The notes: generated from the sequence alone by a model not told the origin. Positions 1-8,487 are shown, counted from the first letter of the stretch. The stretch is DNA of 64,000 bases from Thermoplasmata archaeon (GCA_021806235.1 JAJZXU010000002.1:31325-95324); one strand, 5' to 3'. Made by a program: numbers and translations.

Positions 1-2
1 AA

Positions 3-266
3 TTCGGTCAATATGTAGACTACATCCGCAACGCTTTCCCCGATTTCAAAAATTACATCAAGGACGTGGTCACAGAAGGAGATAAGTCCTTTGCTCGATT
101 GACCTACAAGGGGACGCATCAAGGAGAAATTTTCGGGATACCCCCCACGCATAAAGCGATTGAGTATACCGGTGCAGCCTTGTTCCATTTCCGCGACGGG
201 AAAATCGCGGAGGTGTGGGTCTTGGGTGATATCTACGACCTCTTACGGCAATTACACGGCGATTAA
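3..266 (+). CDS. SnoaL-like / ester cyclase family protein, 5'-truncated
   Basis: The frame is open from the window edge to a stop at 264-266, so the N-terminus is missing. The visible 87 residues show the hallmark of SnoaL-like polyketide/ester cyclases (NTF2-like fold): a conserved G-T-H-x-G-E-x-x-G-I-P-P segment near residue 40, then A-x-F-H-F-x-D-G-K-I-x-E-x-W and a final L-x-x-Q-L. Members are small cone-shaped proteins that bind hydrophobic ligands; the substrate here cannot be told. An internal GTG at 66 also lies in frame. Codons are markedly GC-rich compared with the rest of the window, which suggests recent transfer or a chimeric contig end. Confidence 0.7.
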   Translation, partial: FGQYVDYIRNAFPDFKNYIKDVVTEGDKSFARLTYKGTHQGEIFGIPPTHKAIEYTGAALFHFRDGKIAEVWVLGDIYDLLRQLHGD

Positions 267-558
267 TCCCGTACCCAAAATGGGCGGGGTGGAACGAGTA
301 AAGCTGTACGGGAGAGAGGTGGTCAGATGAAGATTTTACTCTCAACGGGGCTTACACTTTATGACGCACCGTACGTTTTCTACTGTAAATCTCATTAACT
401 GGCTTTAATGACCGATGATAAGGAAATGTATAGGGAGGCTTTGAAACTGGGATTGGAGGTTAAGAAGGTAGAGGAGGTTTTCAATTGAGTCGGGGGTAGT
501 TCCAGCGTCATATAAAACTAATCATGGAGAGGCAATGCCTGTTTTCAGTATTCACTTA
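267..558. other. GC-richer intergenic stretch with one 26-codon reading frame
   Basis: No recognisable gene. A short frame at 408-488 on the plus strand (ATG to TGA, 26 codons, ending E-E-V-F-N) has coding-like composition and may be the tail of a decayed gene, but its product is not recognisable. Composition changes to the AT-rich style of the rest of the window around position 530-550. Confidence 0.4.
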
Positions 559-978
559 TTACATAGATTCCATAATTTTTTGTTTTATTTTTGATGAACT
601 ATTTATACTGCCATCATAGGGTGAAGTTCTTCTTACAATTGTTTTTAACCCAAGTTTCTTACATTTATTTTCTATAAATTCATCATCAAATTTCTGGTTA
701 TATCCCAGTGTAATTATATCTGGTTTTATTTCATTAACGGTTTGAAAAATATCATCAGTACTATGGCCTATAATTGCCTCATTAACAATTTTCAGCTCAG
801 ATACCAGACCCTTTCTTTCATTTTCATTAAATATGAGATTTTTACCATGTTTTTTTGCAGTATAATCTGAGGCCACCACTACAATTAAATAATCGCCAAA
901 GGATTTAGACTCCTTTAAATAATGTATATGCCCCAGATGCAGTATATCGAATACCCCGGATGCCATGACCTTTATCAT
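559..978 (-). CDS. ribL: Archaeal FAD synthase RibL (cytidylyltransferase-like)
   Basis: A 139-residue nucleotidyltransferase of the glycerol-3-phosphate cytidylyltransferase fold. The H-L-G-H signature is at residues 14-17 after a G-V-F-D-I-L-H start typical of archaeal RibL, and the second signature (S-S-S-K) lies near the C-terminus. In archaea this family transfers AMP to FMN to make FAD in the cytoplasm. Length fits the family (about 140-150 residues). A close relative could be a CTP:glycerol-phosphate transferase, but the archaeal context and the L-G-Y-x-Q segment favour RibL. A TATA-like TTTATAATT lies roughly 40 bases before the start on the minus strand. Confidence 0.85.
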   Translation of the reverse strand: MIKVMASGVFDILHLGHIHYLKESKSFGDYLIVVVASDYTAKKHGKNLIFNENERKGLVSELKIVNEAIIGHSTDDIFQTVNEIKPDIITLGYNQKFDDEFIENKCKKLGLKTIVRRTSPYDGSINSSSKIKQKIMESM

Positions 979-1297
979 AGTAACGTGAGTACTTTAATAA
1001 TTATAAACTTTAATGTAAAGCAAATTTTTATAATTTTTATTTTAATAATTTGTTTTAATACACCATCAAAAAGAATTCCAGCTCAAAATATATTTTATAT
1101 AAACCCTGAGGATAACAGTTTTATTAATTTTAATGAGGGCGAGTTTGATTTTATAATATATTCATATAAGTAAATGGCAGATCTTGATAGAAACACAATT
1201 TATAACAATTTGAATCAAGATAATCATGAAACAATTTCACCACATTTTTGGATATTTTGTTCCATAAAAATTATATATATTATATGAACTATTAAAT
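979..1297. other. Intergenic region with promoters for ribL and the AbiE remnant
   Basis: Very AT-rich. It must hold the minus-strand promoter of ribL and, near 1270-1285 (TTATATATATTATA), a TATA-like element about 20 bases before the ATG of the antitoxin remnant. A weak plus-strand frame reaching 1173 overlaps ribL and has no recognisable features. I see nothing else. Confidence 0.4.
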
Positions 1298-1917
1298 ATG
1301 AAATACAACAAGATGCAGGATATTTTACTGGAATTAAAAAATCACAGGTATAATGTATTCAATCTAAACGATGCCGCAAAATTAATGAATAAACCAAATA
1401 AATTGCCTCAAAATTATTAAATTCAAATAAACGTATTAAAAAAATAGAAAACGGCAAATATTATATTGATGAAGGAACAGGAATAGATTTATATCAAATT
1501 GCATCGAATATTGTTTATCCATCATATATAAGCCTATTTTCTGCCTTTGAATTTTATTCAATTACCGAACAAACCGTAAAAAAATGTAGTGTTATTACCC
1601 CTATAAGGCATAGAAACCTAGTTATTGATAATAATATAATAGAATTTAATTTTATCAAAAGGGAACGGTTCTTTGGATACACCAGGGACAATAATATTTA
1701 TATTGCTACAGTAGAAAAAGCAATAATAGACTCGTTATATTTTCAAAGCTCTGAATTATCTTATGTCGTGGAGGCGTTTAACAGGGCTATCGACCTGGGT
1801 ATAATGGACATTAATAAATTAATTGGGTATACCAAAAAAATGAATTCCAAAATATTGGAAAGAAAAGGTGACTCCCTGATACATAATTATAATAATAGAG
1901 ATGATAAAAATGATTGA
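1298..1917 (+). pseudogene. AbiEi-type antitoxin (type IV toxin-antitoxin), frameshifted
   Basis: An ATG at 1298 opens a frame typical of the N-terminal winged helix of AbiEi antitoxins (D-A-A-K-L-M-N near residue 25), but it stops at about 1419. From about 1410 a different frame continues without interruption to a TGA at 1915-1917. It contains S-N-K-R-I-K-K-I-E-N-G-K-Y-Y-I, then E-K-A-I-I-D-S-L-Y, a signature segment of AbiEi/COG5340-like proteins. A single-base change near 1405-1415 therefore disrupts a protein of about 205 residues. The 3' end overlaps the start of the toxin gene by 17 bases, the usual AbiEi-AbiEii arrangement. Sequencing error is the alternative explanation. Confidence 0.7.
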
Positions 1918-2173
1918 TGAATCACTGCTTCTTGGGCAGTCTAACAAATTTCAGAATATAAGACAGCTGGAAAAGGATTATTTGCTTACTTTGTTTTTAT
2001 ATGAAATATATAATGAATTTAACAATGACTTAATCTTCAAGGGTGGAACCTCTTTGAAATATTTCTATAATTTAAACAGGTTTTCTGAAGACCCGGATTT
2101 TTCTTATAAAATTAAGGATAATAAATCTGAAATAAATTTGATCTATAAAAAAATAGAACGTGCTATTGGACAC

Positions 2174-2310
2174 GTGACATCCTCCCACGACTAAAGCCGT
2201 GGGCTTCCTGTTTCAACGACGGGAGTTGCCCTTGCGGGTAGAGCCCCAATCTCCTCAGGCGTAAATTCGGAAGTGACCCTTCCTACTTTCTTAAAGTGTT
2301 TCTGTAAATA
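2174..2310 (-). ncRNA. Candidate omegaRNA/reRNA overlapping the right end of the IS
   Basis: In characterised IS200/IS605 elements the TnpB guide RNA is made from the 3' end of tnpB and the right-end hairpin, and its guide is the host DNA just beyond the element. Here the last ~130 bases of the element contain the strong CCCACG...CGTGGG hairpin, and the final 41 bases are identical in the non-autonomous copy at 31.8 kb. The predicted guide would read into AbiEii codons at 2173 and below. The RNA itself is inferred; the 5' limit given is approximate. Confidence 0.4.
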
Positions 2311-3456
2311 TACGTATGCATACAGGAATAATAATAAACCCCTATTTTTTATATTTATAGCTGCATTCTCATCCCTATCGATAGTGAGTTCACATGCATT
2401 GCATTTGTATATACGATCTGAAAGCTTTAAGTCTTTTTTTATATTTCCACATTTAGAGCACATTTTAGATGTATTCCCTGGATCAACCTGTAAAACAACC
2501 TTACCGGCACTTTCAGCCTTGTAGGTTGTTTTCCTTATGATATCGTACCATGATGCATCTGCTATGCTCTTTGCTAAATGATGGTTCCTTACCATTCCCT
2601 GTATATTTAGTGCCTCAAAAACTATTAGATTTCCATTGGAAGCTATATCTCTTGATAATTTATTTGAGTAATCATCCCTCTGCCTTACGGTCTTCCTGTA
2701 GACCCTTGATAGTCTCAGATTGGCTTTGAACCAGTTTTTAGAGTACTTCTTTTTTCTTGAGAGGTTTCTATTTGCCTTTGCCAATATTTTCTCTGATTTC
2801 CTGAGGTACTTTGGTGCCTCTGTATGTTCTCCATTGCTGTCTGTTATAAGTGACTTTAATCCCACATCATAACCCACGGGATTCATATCTTCGTTGAGTA
2901 TTGAAAAGTGATCCTCAACAGTCTGTTCCTTATCAGGATCGCCAGCTGTAATAATTGCATACCACTCACCTGCACCGTTTCTCTTAAATGTAAGTGTCCT
3001 GATCTTTCCATCTACAGGGCGGTGCATGAACATTCTTATCTCACCAATCTTTGATGCCCATATATGGCCATTCTCAAGTATTTTAAATCCGGACTGTGGA
3101 TAGGTGATTGAATTATACCTCTTCCTTGATTTGAATCTTGGGAAACCTGCCTTTATGTTCCTGCCATTTTTCTTCTTATCTACCCTTTCAAAAAAGTTAT
3201 CGTATGCCTTATCAAGCCTCACTGGAACTTCCTGTATTACCTGTGAATGGATGTTATTGAATTCTGGAAATGCTTTCTTTACCTCAGGTATTTCATTTAC
3301 CTGGGAATAACGGGTTACCTTCCTTCCCATTCTGTATGCGTATATTCTCTGCTGAAGCATGGCGTTATACAGCTCACGGCATGCGTTAAGGGTGGATTCA
3401 AGGTTCTGGATCTGCTCTTTATCCGGATAGATCCTGAACTTATACGCTTTTATCAT
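2191..3456 (-). CDS. tnpB: TnpB RNA-guided nuclease (IS605 OrfB)
   Basis: About 421 residues with the TnpB RuvC-like triad visible: Asp in G-Y-D-V-G-L-K-S-L, Glu in V-F-E-A-L-N-I-Q-G-M, and Asp in D-R-D-E-N-A-A-I-N. A zinc ribbon (C-S-K-C-G ... C-N-A-C) lies between the last two. All catalytic residues are present. An upstream ATG at 3537 is in frame, but the likely start is ATG 3456, which overlaps the tnpA stop (ATGA, 4-base overlap) and begins M-I-K-A-Y-K-F-R, the standard TnpB start. The C-terminal tail reads through the right-end hairpin and ends within the element. TnpB cuts double-stranded DNA next to the element's target motif and helps retain the element after excision. Confidence 0.93.
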   Translation of the reverse strand: MIKAYKFRIYPDKEQIQNLESTLNACRELYNAMLQQRIYAYRMGRKVTRYSQVNEIPEVKKAFPEFNNIHSQVIQEVPVRLDKAYDNFFERVDKKKNGRNIKAGFPRFKSRKRYNSITYPQSGFKILENGHIWASKIGEIRMFMHRPVDGKIRTLTFKRNGAGEWYAIITAGDPDKEQTVEDHFSILNEDMNPVGYDVGLKSLITDSNGEHTEAPKYLRKSEKILAKANRNLSRKKKYSKNWFKANLRLSRVYRKTVRQRDDYSNKLSRDIASNGNLIVFEALNIQGMVRNHHLAKSIADASWYDIIRKTTYKAESAGKVVLQVDPGNTSKMCSKCGNIKKDLKLSDRIYKCNACELTIDRDENAAINIKNRGLLLFLYAYVYLQKHFKKVGRVTSEFTPEEIGALPARATPVVETGSPRL

Positions 3457-3848
3457 ATCCCCTTCTGTTCCTCCACGTATTTCTTGATAGTATCTAATGA
3501 AACATGACGGGTGGACACAAAATAACTCCTTGTCCACAGGGTTGGCAGCTTTCTCTTCAGTTCAGGGAACTCTAACCTGAGTAATCTTGATGTTCTGCCC
3601 TTTATTTTCGCAATCACCCTGTTTGGTGCTATTGTTGGGTCTGCTTTGGTGAAGAGGTGCACATGGTCTGGCATGGTTTCCAGTGCTATGACCTCCCGGT
3701 TATTTTCCCGTACAATATCCCCTATTATCTCTTTCAGCCTCAGTTCAATGTCTGGAGTGATGATTTTTCTTCTATATTTTGGGCACCAGACAAAATGATA
3801 GTTCATGAAATGAACCGATGTGTTTGAACTGCTGTAACCCTTTGGCAT
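3453..3848 (-). CDS. tnpA: TnpA Y1 HUH transposase (IS200/IS605)
   Basis: 131 residues, the usual size for Y1 REP/IS200 transposases. The HUH motif is His62-Val-His64 in M-P-D-H-V-H-L, and the catalytic tyrosine is Tyr124 in I-K-K-Y-V-E-E-Q, so the protein looks intact. It excises and integrates the element as single-stranded DNA by recognising the subterminal hairpins. It is translated upstream of tnpB with a 4-base stop/start overlap, which implies coupled translation. The MITE insertion at 3891 lies 42 bases upstream of its start and could have displaced its promoter, although a TATA-like TATATATTATCCG run remains at about 3850-3875. Confidence 0.93.
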   Translation of the reverse strand: MPKGYSSSNTSVHFMNYHFVWCPKYRRKIITPDIELRLKEIIGDIVRENNREVIALETMPDHVHLFTKADPTIAPNRVIAKIKGRTSRLLRLEFPELKRKLPTLWTRSYFVSTRHVSLDTIKKYVEEQKGI

Positions 3849-3890
3849 AATTGTAGATATATTATCCGTATATAATATTATTGGTTCGCT

Positions 3891-4175
3891 CTATGGCGGA
3901 AATAAATGGTTATTCATTTATTTTTATATAATTCATTATATTTTTCATGTTTTTATCCCGATATAGCGTATTATTTATGTTACCGGCAGTATTATACCAT
4001 CTTCCTGTCAACAGGCTTATAATAGCTGTTTTTGCCCCACATATTTACCTTTTTTACAATCAGTGTCACGTATCCCATATGTATGGGATACACATAAATC
4101 CCTCTCTCAGGTAATAAATCACAGGGTCAGAAAGAAAAATTATACGAAATTCCTAGCGGCTTATTTCCGCCATAG
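3891..4175. mobile_element. 285-bp MITE nested in the IS, 15-bp perfect TIRs and 8-bp target duplication
   Basis: The element begins CTATGGCGGAAATAA (3891-3905) and ends with the exact reverse complement TTATTTCCGCCATAG (4161-4175). It is flanked by an 8-base direct repeat GGTTCGCT at 3883-3890 and 4176-4183. The uninterrupted IS left end can be rebuilt by deleting 3891-4183, and the 31.6-kb copy confirms the continuing sequence (CTTTCATCCCACCC there). No transposase frame is visible inside. An 8-base duplication is typical of several DDE transposase families, for example IS1595, but the mobilising family is not identifiable from this alone. Confidence 0.88.
4070..4091. repeat. 22-bp palindrome inside the MITE
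   Basis: GTATCCCATA and TATGGGATAC are exact reverse complements separated by TG, giving a 10-bp-arm palindrome. It could be a hairpin in single-stranded DNA or RNA, or a dimeric protein-binding site. No function is known. Confidence 0.7.
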
Positions 4176-4748
4176 GGTTCGCTCTCATCCCACCCATAAA
4201 TGGTGTGGGTTTTCTCGCTCACTGTGATAAATTCTCAGTACAGCATAGAGAAGGTTGAACACAGAGGCCATAAAATAAATAACGATGTTGCCGGGATTAA
4301 TTTTGAAATCAGGGCAAAAGGTCCGTTATATAATCGATTGAATCATATGGAAAATATAGATATAGATATAAGTTTAAGAAATGATATAATTTTTACCCCT
4401 GATATCAAATATTTAATGCCAGCATATATTGACATACCTGTCTTTCCTGTCCCAATCATGAATATAAACGAGATATCGATTGAAAAAGCAATTTCAATAA
4501 TTGAAAGGGATAAAATGAGGGATATATACGATTTGTATTTTTTATTTAAATTTAGAAAAATAAAAGCTGATATGGCAGTTATCAACAGGAAAATGGAGTT
4601 AAGGCACGAAGTATTTAATAAAAATGAATTCCTTCTTAAACTCGATGCAGCTCTGGAGCTAAGGAAATGGGCATCAGAACTTTCTTATTTAATTCGCCCA
4701 TCACCAGATAATAAAGAAGTAGTGAAATTTTTACATGACCAGTTTTAG

Positions 4749-4980
4749 GACCCGGATTTTACAAAAAAGAAGAATGAAAATCACAACATAAAGTGTGGGA
4801 GTATATTTGTGAAAGATCAGGCTCTGATGGTTGAGACCGTTAACTCGAATTTCATTGGCCTGTCAAAGAGAAAGACATTCTGTCAGGAATGGATGGAGGC
4901 ATTCATGAATCAGTAAAGATATAATGCTATATCAAACACGATAATATTAAGTTTAAATATCCAGTTATAATTAATAATGC
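4749..4980 (+). other. Gap with a decayed coding remnant (about 4752-4916) and a promoter
   Basis: A plus-strand frame with no start codon runs through about 55 codons to a TAA at 4914-4916. It includes K-D-Q-A-L-M-V-E-T-V-N-S-N-F and E-W-M-E-A-F-M-N-Q. Composition is more GC-rich and coding-like than the surroundings. It may be the tail of a lost gene; I do not recognise it. Downstream, TTTAAATA at about 4951 lies ~27 bases before the ATG at 4981, a good TATA box for a leaderless transcript. Confidence 0.4.
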
Positions 4981-5691
4981 ATGAACGAAGTTGTAGATGA
5001 AGTTTATTCTTACTTAAAATCAGAAATGGAGAAAACAAAGGGTCAATCATATGCACTTGCATATTCAGGTGGTCTGGATAGTTCATTGTTATTTGCGTTA
5101 TCTGATTATAAATTAATTCCATACTCTCTCGGTTTTTCCGATTCAAGGGATATAGAAAACGTTGACAACTCATCACTTATATTAAACATACATGTTAAAA
5201 AAATATATTTAGATGATGTAGATATAAATAATTATATCGATGAATTATATAAAATAGATAAAAAGATTACAAAGCTTGAATTGGGTTATGAGCTGGTTCT
5301 ATTCATATTGATGGATTATATATCAGAAAAACGTGTTGTAACGGGTCAGGGAGCAGATGAATTATTTTATGGATATCACAGATTCATGGATAGTCCCAAT
5401 TTAAGAAATGATTCCTATTTAAACAGGCTATTGAATGTAACATTGCCAAGGGAAAAAAAGATGGCAGAGTATTATGATAAGGAATTAATAACTCCCTATT
5501 TATCACCGGATATATTGAAAATAAGGTATAAGATAACAAGGGATCTTAATATATACAATAATAAAAACAAAATGGTTCTGAGAGAAATAGCACAGAAAAT
5601 AAACATGCCTGAGGAATTATACAACAGAAATAAAACGGCAGCACAATACGGTTCAGGAATTAATAAATTTATATTGAAAAATTTAAAATAA
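4981..5691 (+). CDS. Asparagine synthetase C-terminal-like PP-loop ATPase (no glutaminase domain)
   Basis: 236 residues. The pyrophosphate-binding loop S-G-G-L-D-S-S is at residues 29-35, and the family segment T-G-Q-G-A-D-E-L-F-Y-G-Y, characteristic of asparagine synthetase B and related amidating enzymes, lies near residues 121-132. The N-terminal Ntn glutaminase is absent, so ammonia must come from elsewhere, or the enzyme adenylates another carboxylate. Such stand-alone domains are common in archaea and their substrates are unknown. The ATG is ~27 bases from a TATA box, which supports this start and leaderless transcription. It lies upstream of and in the same direction as mtnP, 58 bases away. 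Confidence 0.8.
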   Translation: MNEVVDEVYSYLKSEMEKTKGQSYALAYSGGLDSSLLFALSDYKLIPYSLGFSDSRDIENVDNSSLILNIHVKKIYLDDVDINNYIDELYKIDKKITKLELGYELVLFILMDYISEKRVVTGQGADELFYGYHRFMDSPNLRNDSYLNRLLNVTLPREKKMAEYYDKELITPYLSPDILKIRYKITRDLNIYNNKNKMVLREIAQKINMPEELYNRNKTAAQYGSGINKFILKNLK

Positions 5692-5749
5692 TTATTAGAA
5701 ATGAATAAATATTATTGTAGTATATGGTATATAAATAATGGGATAAATA

Positions 5750-6523
5750 ATGACATATATAGGAATAATTGGTGGCAGTGGGTTATATAATATAATGGAT
5801 AACAAGGAATTAATGAATATAGACACGCCATATGGCAACACATCGGATAAAATAGAGGTAGGAAAAATAAACAATATTGATGTAGCATTTTTACCCAGGC
5901 ATGGTAAAAAACATACAATACCACCACATAAAGTTAATTATAAGGCAAACATTTTTGCATTGCATAAGCTGGGAGTTGAAAGGATAATAGGTTTAAATGC
6001 AGTTGGTTCTTTAAATGAAGATTACCATCCAGGTGATATAGTAATTCCAGATCAATTTATAGATTTCACAAAGAGAAGGGATTTAACATATTATGACGGC
6101 CCTGATGTTTATCACACATCAATGGCAGACCCATTCTGTAGTGATATAAACAAAAAAGCATATGAAACAGGCAAAAAATTGAATTACAGAATTCATGATA
6201 CCGGATCATATCTATGTATAGAGGGTCCAAGATTCTCAACAAGGTCTGAATCAAAGATGTTTAAGAATTTTGCGGATATAATAGGCATGACCTTAGTGCC
6301 TGAAATAAACCTGGCAGCAGAATTATCATTATGTTATGGTATGATAGCAACGGTTACAGATTATGATGCCTGGTCAACAAAACCTGTAGAGGTATCCGAT
6401 GTAATAAACATAATGAAAGAAAGTGAGGAGAAGGTATCAAATATGTTATATAATTTAATTCCAGAAATTAACGATCAAAGGAGTTGTAATTGTTCTTTGA
6501 GATTAGAAAATGCAAAGGCGTGA
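5750..6523 (+). CDS. mtnP: S-methyl-5'-thioadenosine phosphorylase family protein
   Basis: 257 residues of the PNP/MTAP phosphorylase family. G-G-S-G-L-Y at 8-13 binds phosphate, R-H-G-x-x-H follows near 50, and the sugar/base site is visible as [15 protein letters not shown] and T-D-Y-D-A-W. The paired aspartates of T-D-Y-D contact the adenine 6-amino group in MTAPs, which favours MTA over inosine-type substrates. The enzyme splits methylthioadenosine from polyamine or SAM metabolism into adenine and methylthioribose-1-phosphate. It ends TGA-TAA and is followed after 6 bases by the nuclease gene, so the two are probably cotranscribed. Confidence 0.88.
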   Translation: MTYIGIIGGSGLYNIMDNKELMNIDTPYGNTSDKIEVGKINNIDVAFLPRHGKKHTIPPHKVNYKANIFALHKLGVERIIGLNAVGSLNEDYHPGDIVIPDQFIDFTKRRDLTYYDGPDVYHTSMADPFCSDINKKAYETGKKLNYRIHDTGSYLCIEGPRFSTRSESKMFKNFADIIGMTLVPEINLAAELSLCYGMIATVTDYDAWSTKPVEVSDVINIMKESEEKVSNMLYNLIPEINDQRSCNCSLRLENAKA

Positions 6524-6529
6524 TAAAAA

Positions 6530-7759
6530 ATGAAAATAAAATTTCTAGGCGGAGCAGAAGAAGTTGGAAGACTTGCAATAAAAATAGAAGATAGAGATAG
6601 TAAGATAATGATAGATTATGGTATAGAACCTGAAAAACCCCCTGAGTATCCATTACCACCTGAGCATGTGAATGATATATTCGTAACACATGCACATCTG
6701 GATCATACTGGGGCTTTGCCGGTATATTACCATAACTTTAAGGCAAATCTGCATGCTACAGCAATGACAGCAAACAGTATAAAGCCCATATTAAATGATT
6801 CATTGAAAATAATGAGACTGGAGAATTATACAAAGGTTTTTAACGAGGACGATGTTGATAACCTGTTCAAATCCCTGGTGACATCAAAATACGGTGAATC
6901 AATGGAAGTGGGTAGTTTAACTGCAATACCATACACTGCAGGTCATATACCAGGGTCATCAATGTGGTGGTTCCAGAATTCAAAATCATTTATGATAACA
7001 GGTGATTTATACACAAAGGATACAAATTTGTTATCCGGTGCAAAACCAGTAAAAACAGATATTCTGATGATGGAGTCCACATATGCAGGCAGGGATCATG
7101 AGGATAGAGACGAGGTAATACAGAGGTTAAAGGATAGCATTAAAGAAGTAGTAGAGAGTGGTGGTAAGGTAATACTGCCTACATTCGCAATAGGCAGGAC
7201 CCAGGAAATGGTAATGATACTGAAGGATATGAACTATACAATATATGTTGATGGTATGGGTAATAGCATATCAAGAATATATATGGAAACACCAGGATTT
7301 TTAAAGGATCCAAAACTATTCAGAAGGTCAATAGGAAGGGTAATACAGGTAAGGAATAACAGGATGAGAAAAGAGGCAATAGAAGAGGCGGATGTAATCG
7401 TAACAACCTCAGGTATGCTTGACGGTGGACCTGTTTTAGGTTATATAGATGCATATGCACAGGATTCTAAATCCGCCATATTCCTGACAGGTTACCAGGT
7501 TCAGGGAACAAATGGAAGGAGCTTACTGGAGAACGGTACAATTCAAATTGCAGGTGCAACAATAAAGCCCGCAATGAAAATAGATTTCTTCGATTTATCG
7601 GCACATGCAGGGCATTCAGATCTGGTAAAATTCATAAAGGATGTAGATCCGGAAACAATAGTACTATGCCACGGTGACCAGAGGGAAAAATTACAGGAAT
7701 CATTGCCTGAATATAACTTTATACTGCCATACAACGGCCATGAGTTTGAAATAAATTAA
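6530..7759 (+). CDS. Beta-CASP metallo-beta-lactamase ribonuclease (aCPSF2-like)
   Basis: 409 residues with the MBL motif H-A-H-L-D-H at 54-59, H-I-P-G-S near 137 and G-D-L-Y near 152. The beta-CASP insert runs from E-S-T-Y-A-G-R (motif A) through P-T-F-A-I-G-R-T-Q to motif C, S-A-H-A-G-H. The final C-H-G-D segment is typical. There is no N-terminal KH domain, so it matches archaeal aCPSF2/RNase J-like proteins and not aCPSF1, the transcription terminator. Expected to act on RNA in the cytoplasm as an endo- and/or 5'-exonuclease. All metal ligands seem present. Confidence 0.88.
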   Translation: MKIKFLGGAEEVGRLAIKIEDRDSKIMIDYGIEPEKPPEYPLPPEHVNDIFVTHAHLDHTGALPVYYHNFKANLHATAMTANSIKPILNDSLKIMRLENYTKVFNEDDVDNLFKSLVTSKYGESMEVGSLTAIPYTAGHIPGSSMWWFQNSKSFMITGDLYTKDTNLLSGAKPVKTDILMMESTYAGRDHEDRDEVIQRLKDSIKEVVESGGKVILPTFAIGRTQEMVMILKDMNYTIYVDGMGNSISRIYMETPGFLKDPKLFRRSIGRVIQVRNNRMRKEAIEEADVIVTTSGMLDGGPVLGYIDAYAQDSKSAIFLTGYQVQGTNGRSLLENGTIQIAGATIKPAMKIDFFDLSAHAGHSDLVKFIKDVDPETIVLCHGDQREKLQESLPEYNFILPYNGHEFEIN

Positions 7760-7761
7760 AT

Positions 7762-8487
7762 TTATTTATATTTTTCATATAAATATTCATAGGCATTATT
7801 TATTTCTTTTATTTTTTGTTCAAAATCATTTTTATACTGATCTTCAGCAAGATCAGGATGATATTTTCTTACCAGTTTTATATACGAATTCCTTATATCA
7901 TTTGCATTTGTTGTGGGATTCATTTCGAGTATAGAAAATAATTTTTCCACATCATTCATTTCTATTTCATTATTATTTTCATTACTTTTCTCGAAATCTT
8001 CTTTATAATCCTCATTGATGTAATCATAGAAAACATAATTTTCCTTCAGGGGAAATCCATATTCTTCAAAGGCTTTTAACAGTATTTCACCTATTTTTTT
8101 TATATATTTTCTCTTATTATGTTTATTCAATAATAAATATGAAAATTTTTCGGAGAAATTATTGTTATGGTAATAACATAATATCAATGCATTGTTTATA
8201 CTATCAGGTAAACTAAATGCCCATTCCACAGTTTCAGTCTTATCAAAAAGGCTTTTTCTAAATAGTGTTTTTCTGTTAAATAATGTACCGTTTACCAGAA
8301 TTCTTTTTATCTTCTTTTTATCAAAAATAATGGAATCATCGGTTATCCAGTATATAAATATATCCTGATAGATCTTTTTGCCAGAAAAGTTATTTAATTC
8401 ATTAATAAAAAGCAATCTATTGCCTGATTTTTCTATTTTGTATGGTTCGTTAAATTCTGAATATGATATACTATTAATATTCGCCAT
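7762..8487 (-). CDS. Protein with C-terminal J domain
   Basis: 241 residues. The last ~65 form a J domain (F-S-I-L-E-M-N-P-x-x-x-x-x-D-I-R-x-x-Y, then the invariant H-P-D at 210-212 and N-N-A-Y-E-Y-L), which would stimulate the ATPase of a DnaK/Hsp70 partner. The first ~170 residues are unlike any domain I recognise; they are Lys/Asn-rich and hold no zinc fingers, so this is not classical DnaJ. It converges with the upstream nuclease (3-base gap). Confidence 0.75.
   Translation of the reverse strand: MANINSISYSEFNEPYKIEKSGNRLLFINELNNFSGKKIYQDIFIYWITDDSIIFDKKKIKRILVNGTLFNRKTLFRKSLFDKTETVEWAFSLPDSINNALILCYYHNNNFSEKFSYLLLNKHNKRKYIKKIGEILLKAFEEYGFPLKENYVFYDYINEDYKEDFEKSNENNNEIEMNDVEKLFSILEMNPTTNANDIRNSYIKLVRKYHPDLAEDQYKNDFEQKIKEINNAYEYLYEKYK

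Larger units (their letters stand above)
2174..4226 (-). mobile_element. IS200/IS605-family insertion sequence with tnpA and tnpB
   Basis: The 2,053-bp element lies on the minus strand inside the AbiEii gene. Its left end (at 4226, minus strand CACAGTGAGCGAG...) and right end (at 2174, ...GGATGTCAC) both contain subterminal hairpins. The right-end hairpin is the CCCACG...CGTGGG pair at about 2185-2205. There are no terminal inverted repeats and no target duplication, as expected for HUH single-strand transposition. The base run preceding the left end is TTTAT, the probable target and TnpB TAM. The same two ends recur in a short copy at 31627-31851, which fixes the boundaries. The element is itself interrupted by a MITE at 3891-4175. 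Confidence 0.9.
1901..4748 (+). pseudogene. AbiEii-type nucleotidyltransferase toxin, interrupted by an IS200/IS605 element
   Basis: The 5' part (1901-2173, 91 codons) carries the AbiEii core F-K-G-G-T-S-L-K followed by R-F-S-E-D-P-D-F, the nucleotidyltransferase motif. The normal residue after S-E-D is I/L-D; here it is P-D-F. The 3' part (4227-4748) carries the D-K-x-R-D-I-Y-D-L-Y-F-L segment typical of the family's C-terminal half. Joining 2173 directly to 4227 restores one uninterrupted 264-residue frame (...R-A-I-G-H then I-N-S-Q-Y...), so the only lesion is the insertion between these positions. A second possible start is ATG 1910. The family transfers nucleotides to tRNA or other targets and is neutralised by AbiEi; this copy should be inactive. 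Confidence 0.85.

Noticed and set aside
922..1173. 83-codon plus-strand frame overlapping ribL
   Set aside because: It begins within ribL on the other strand, has no motifs, and its residues look like translated AT-rich spacer.
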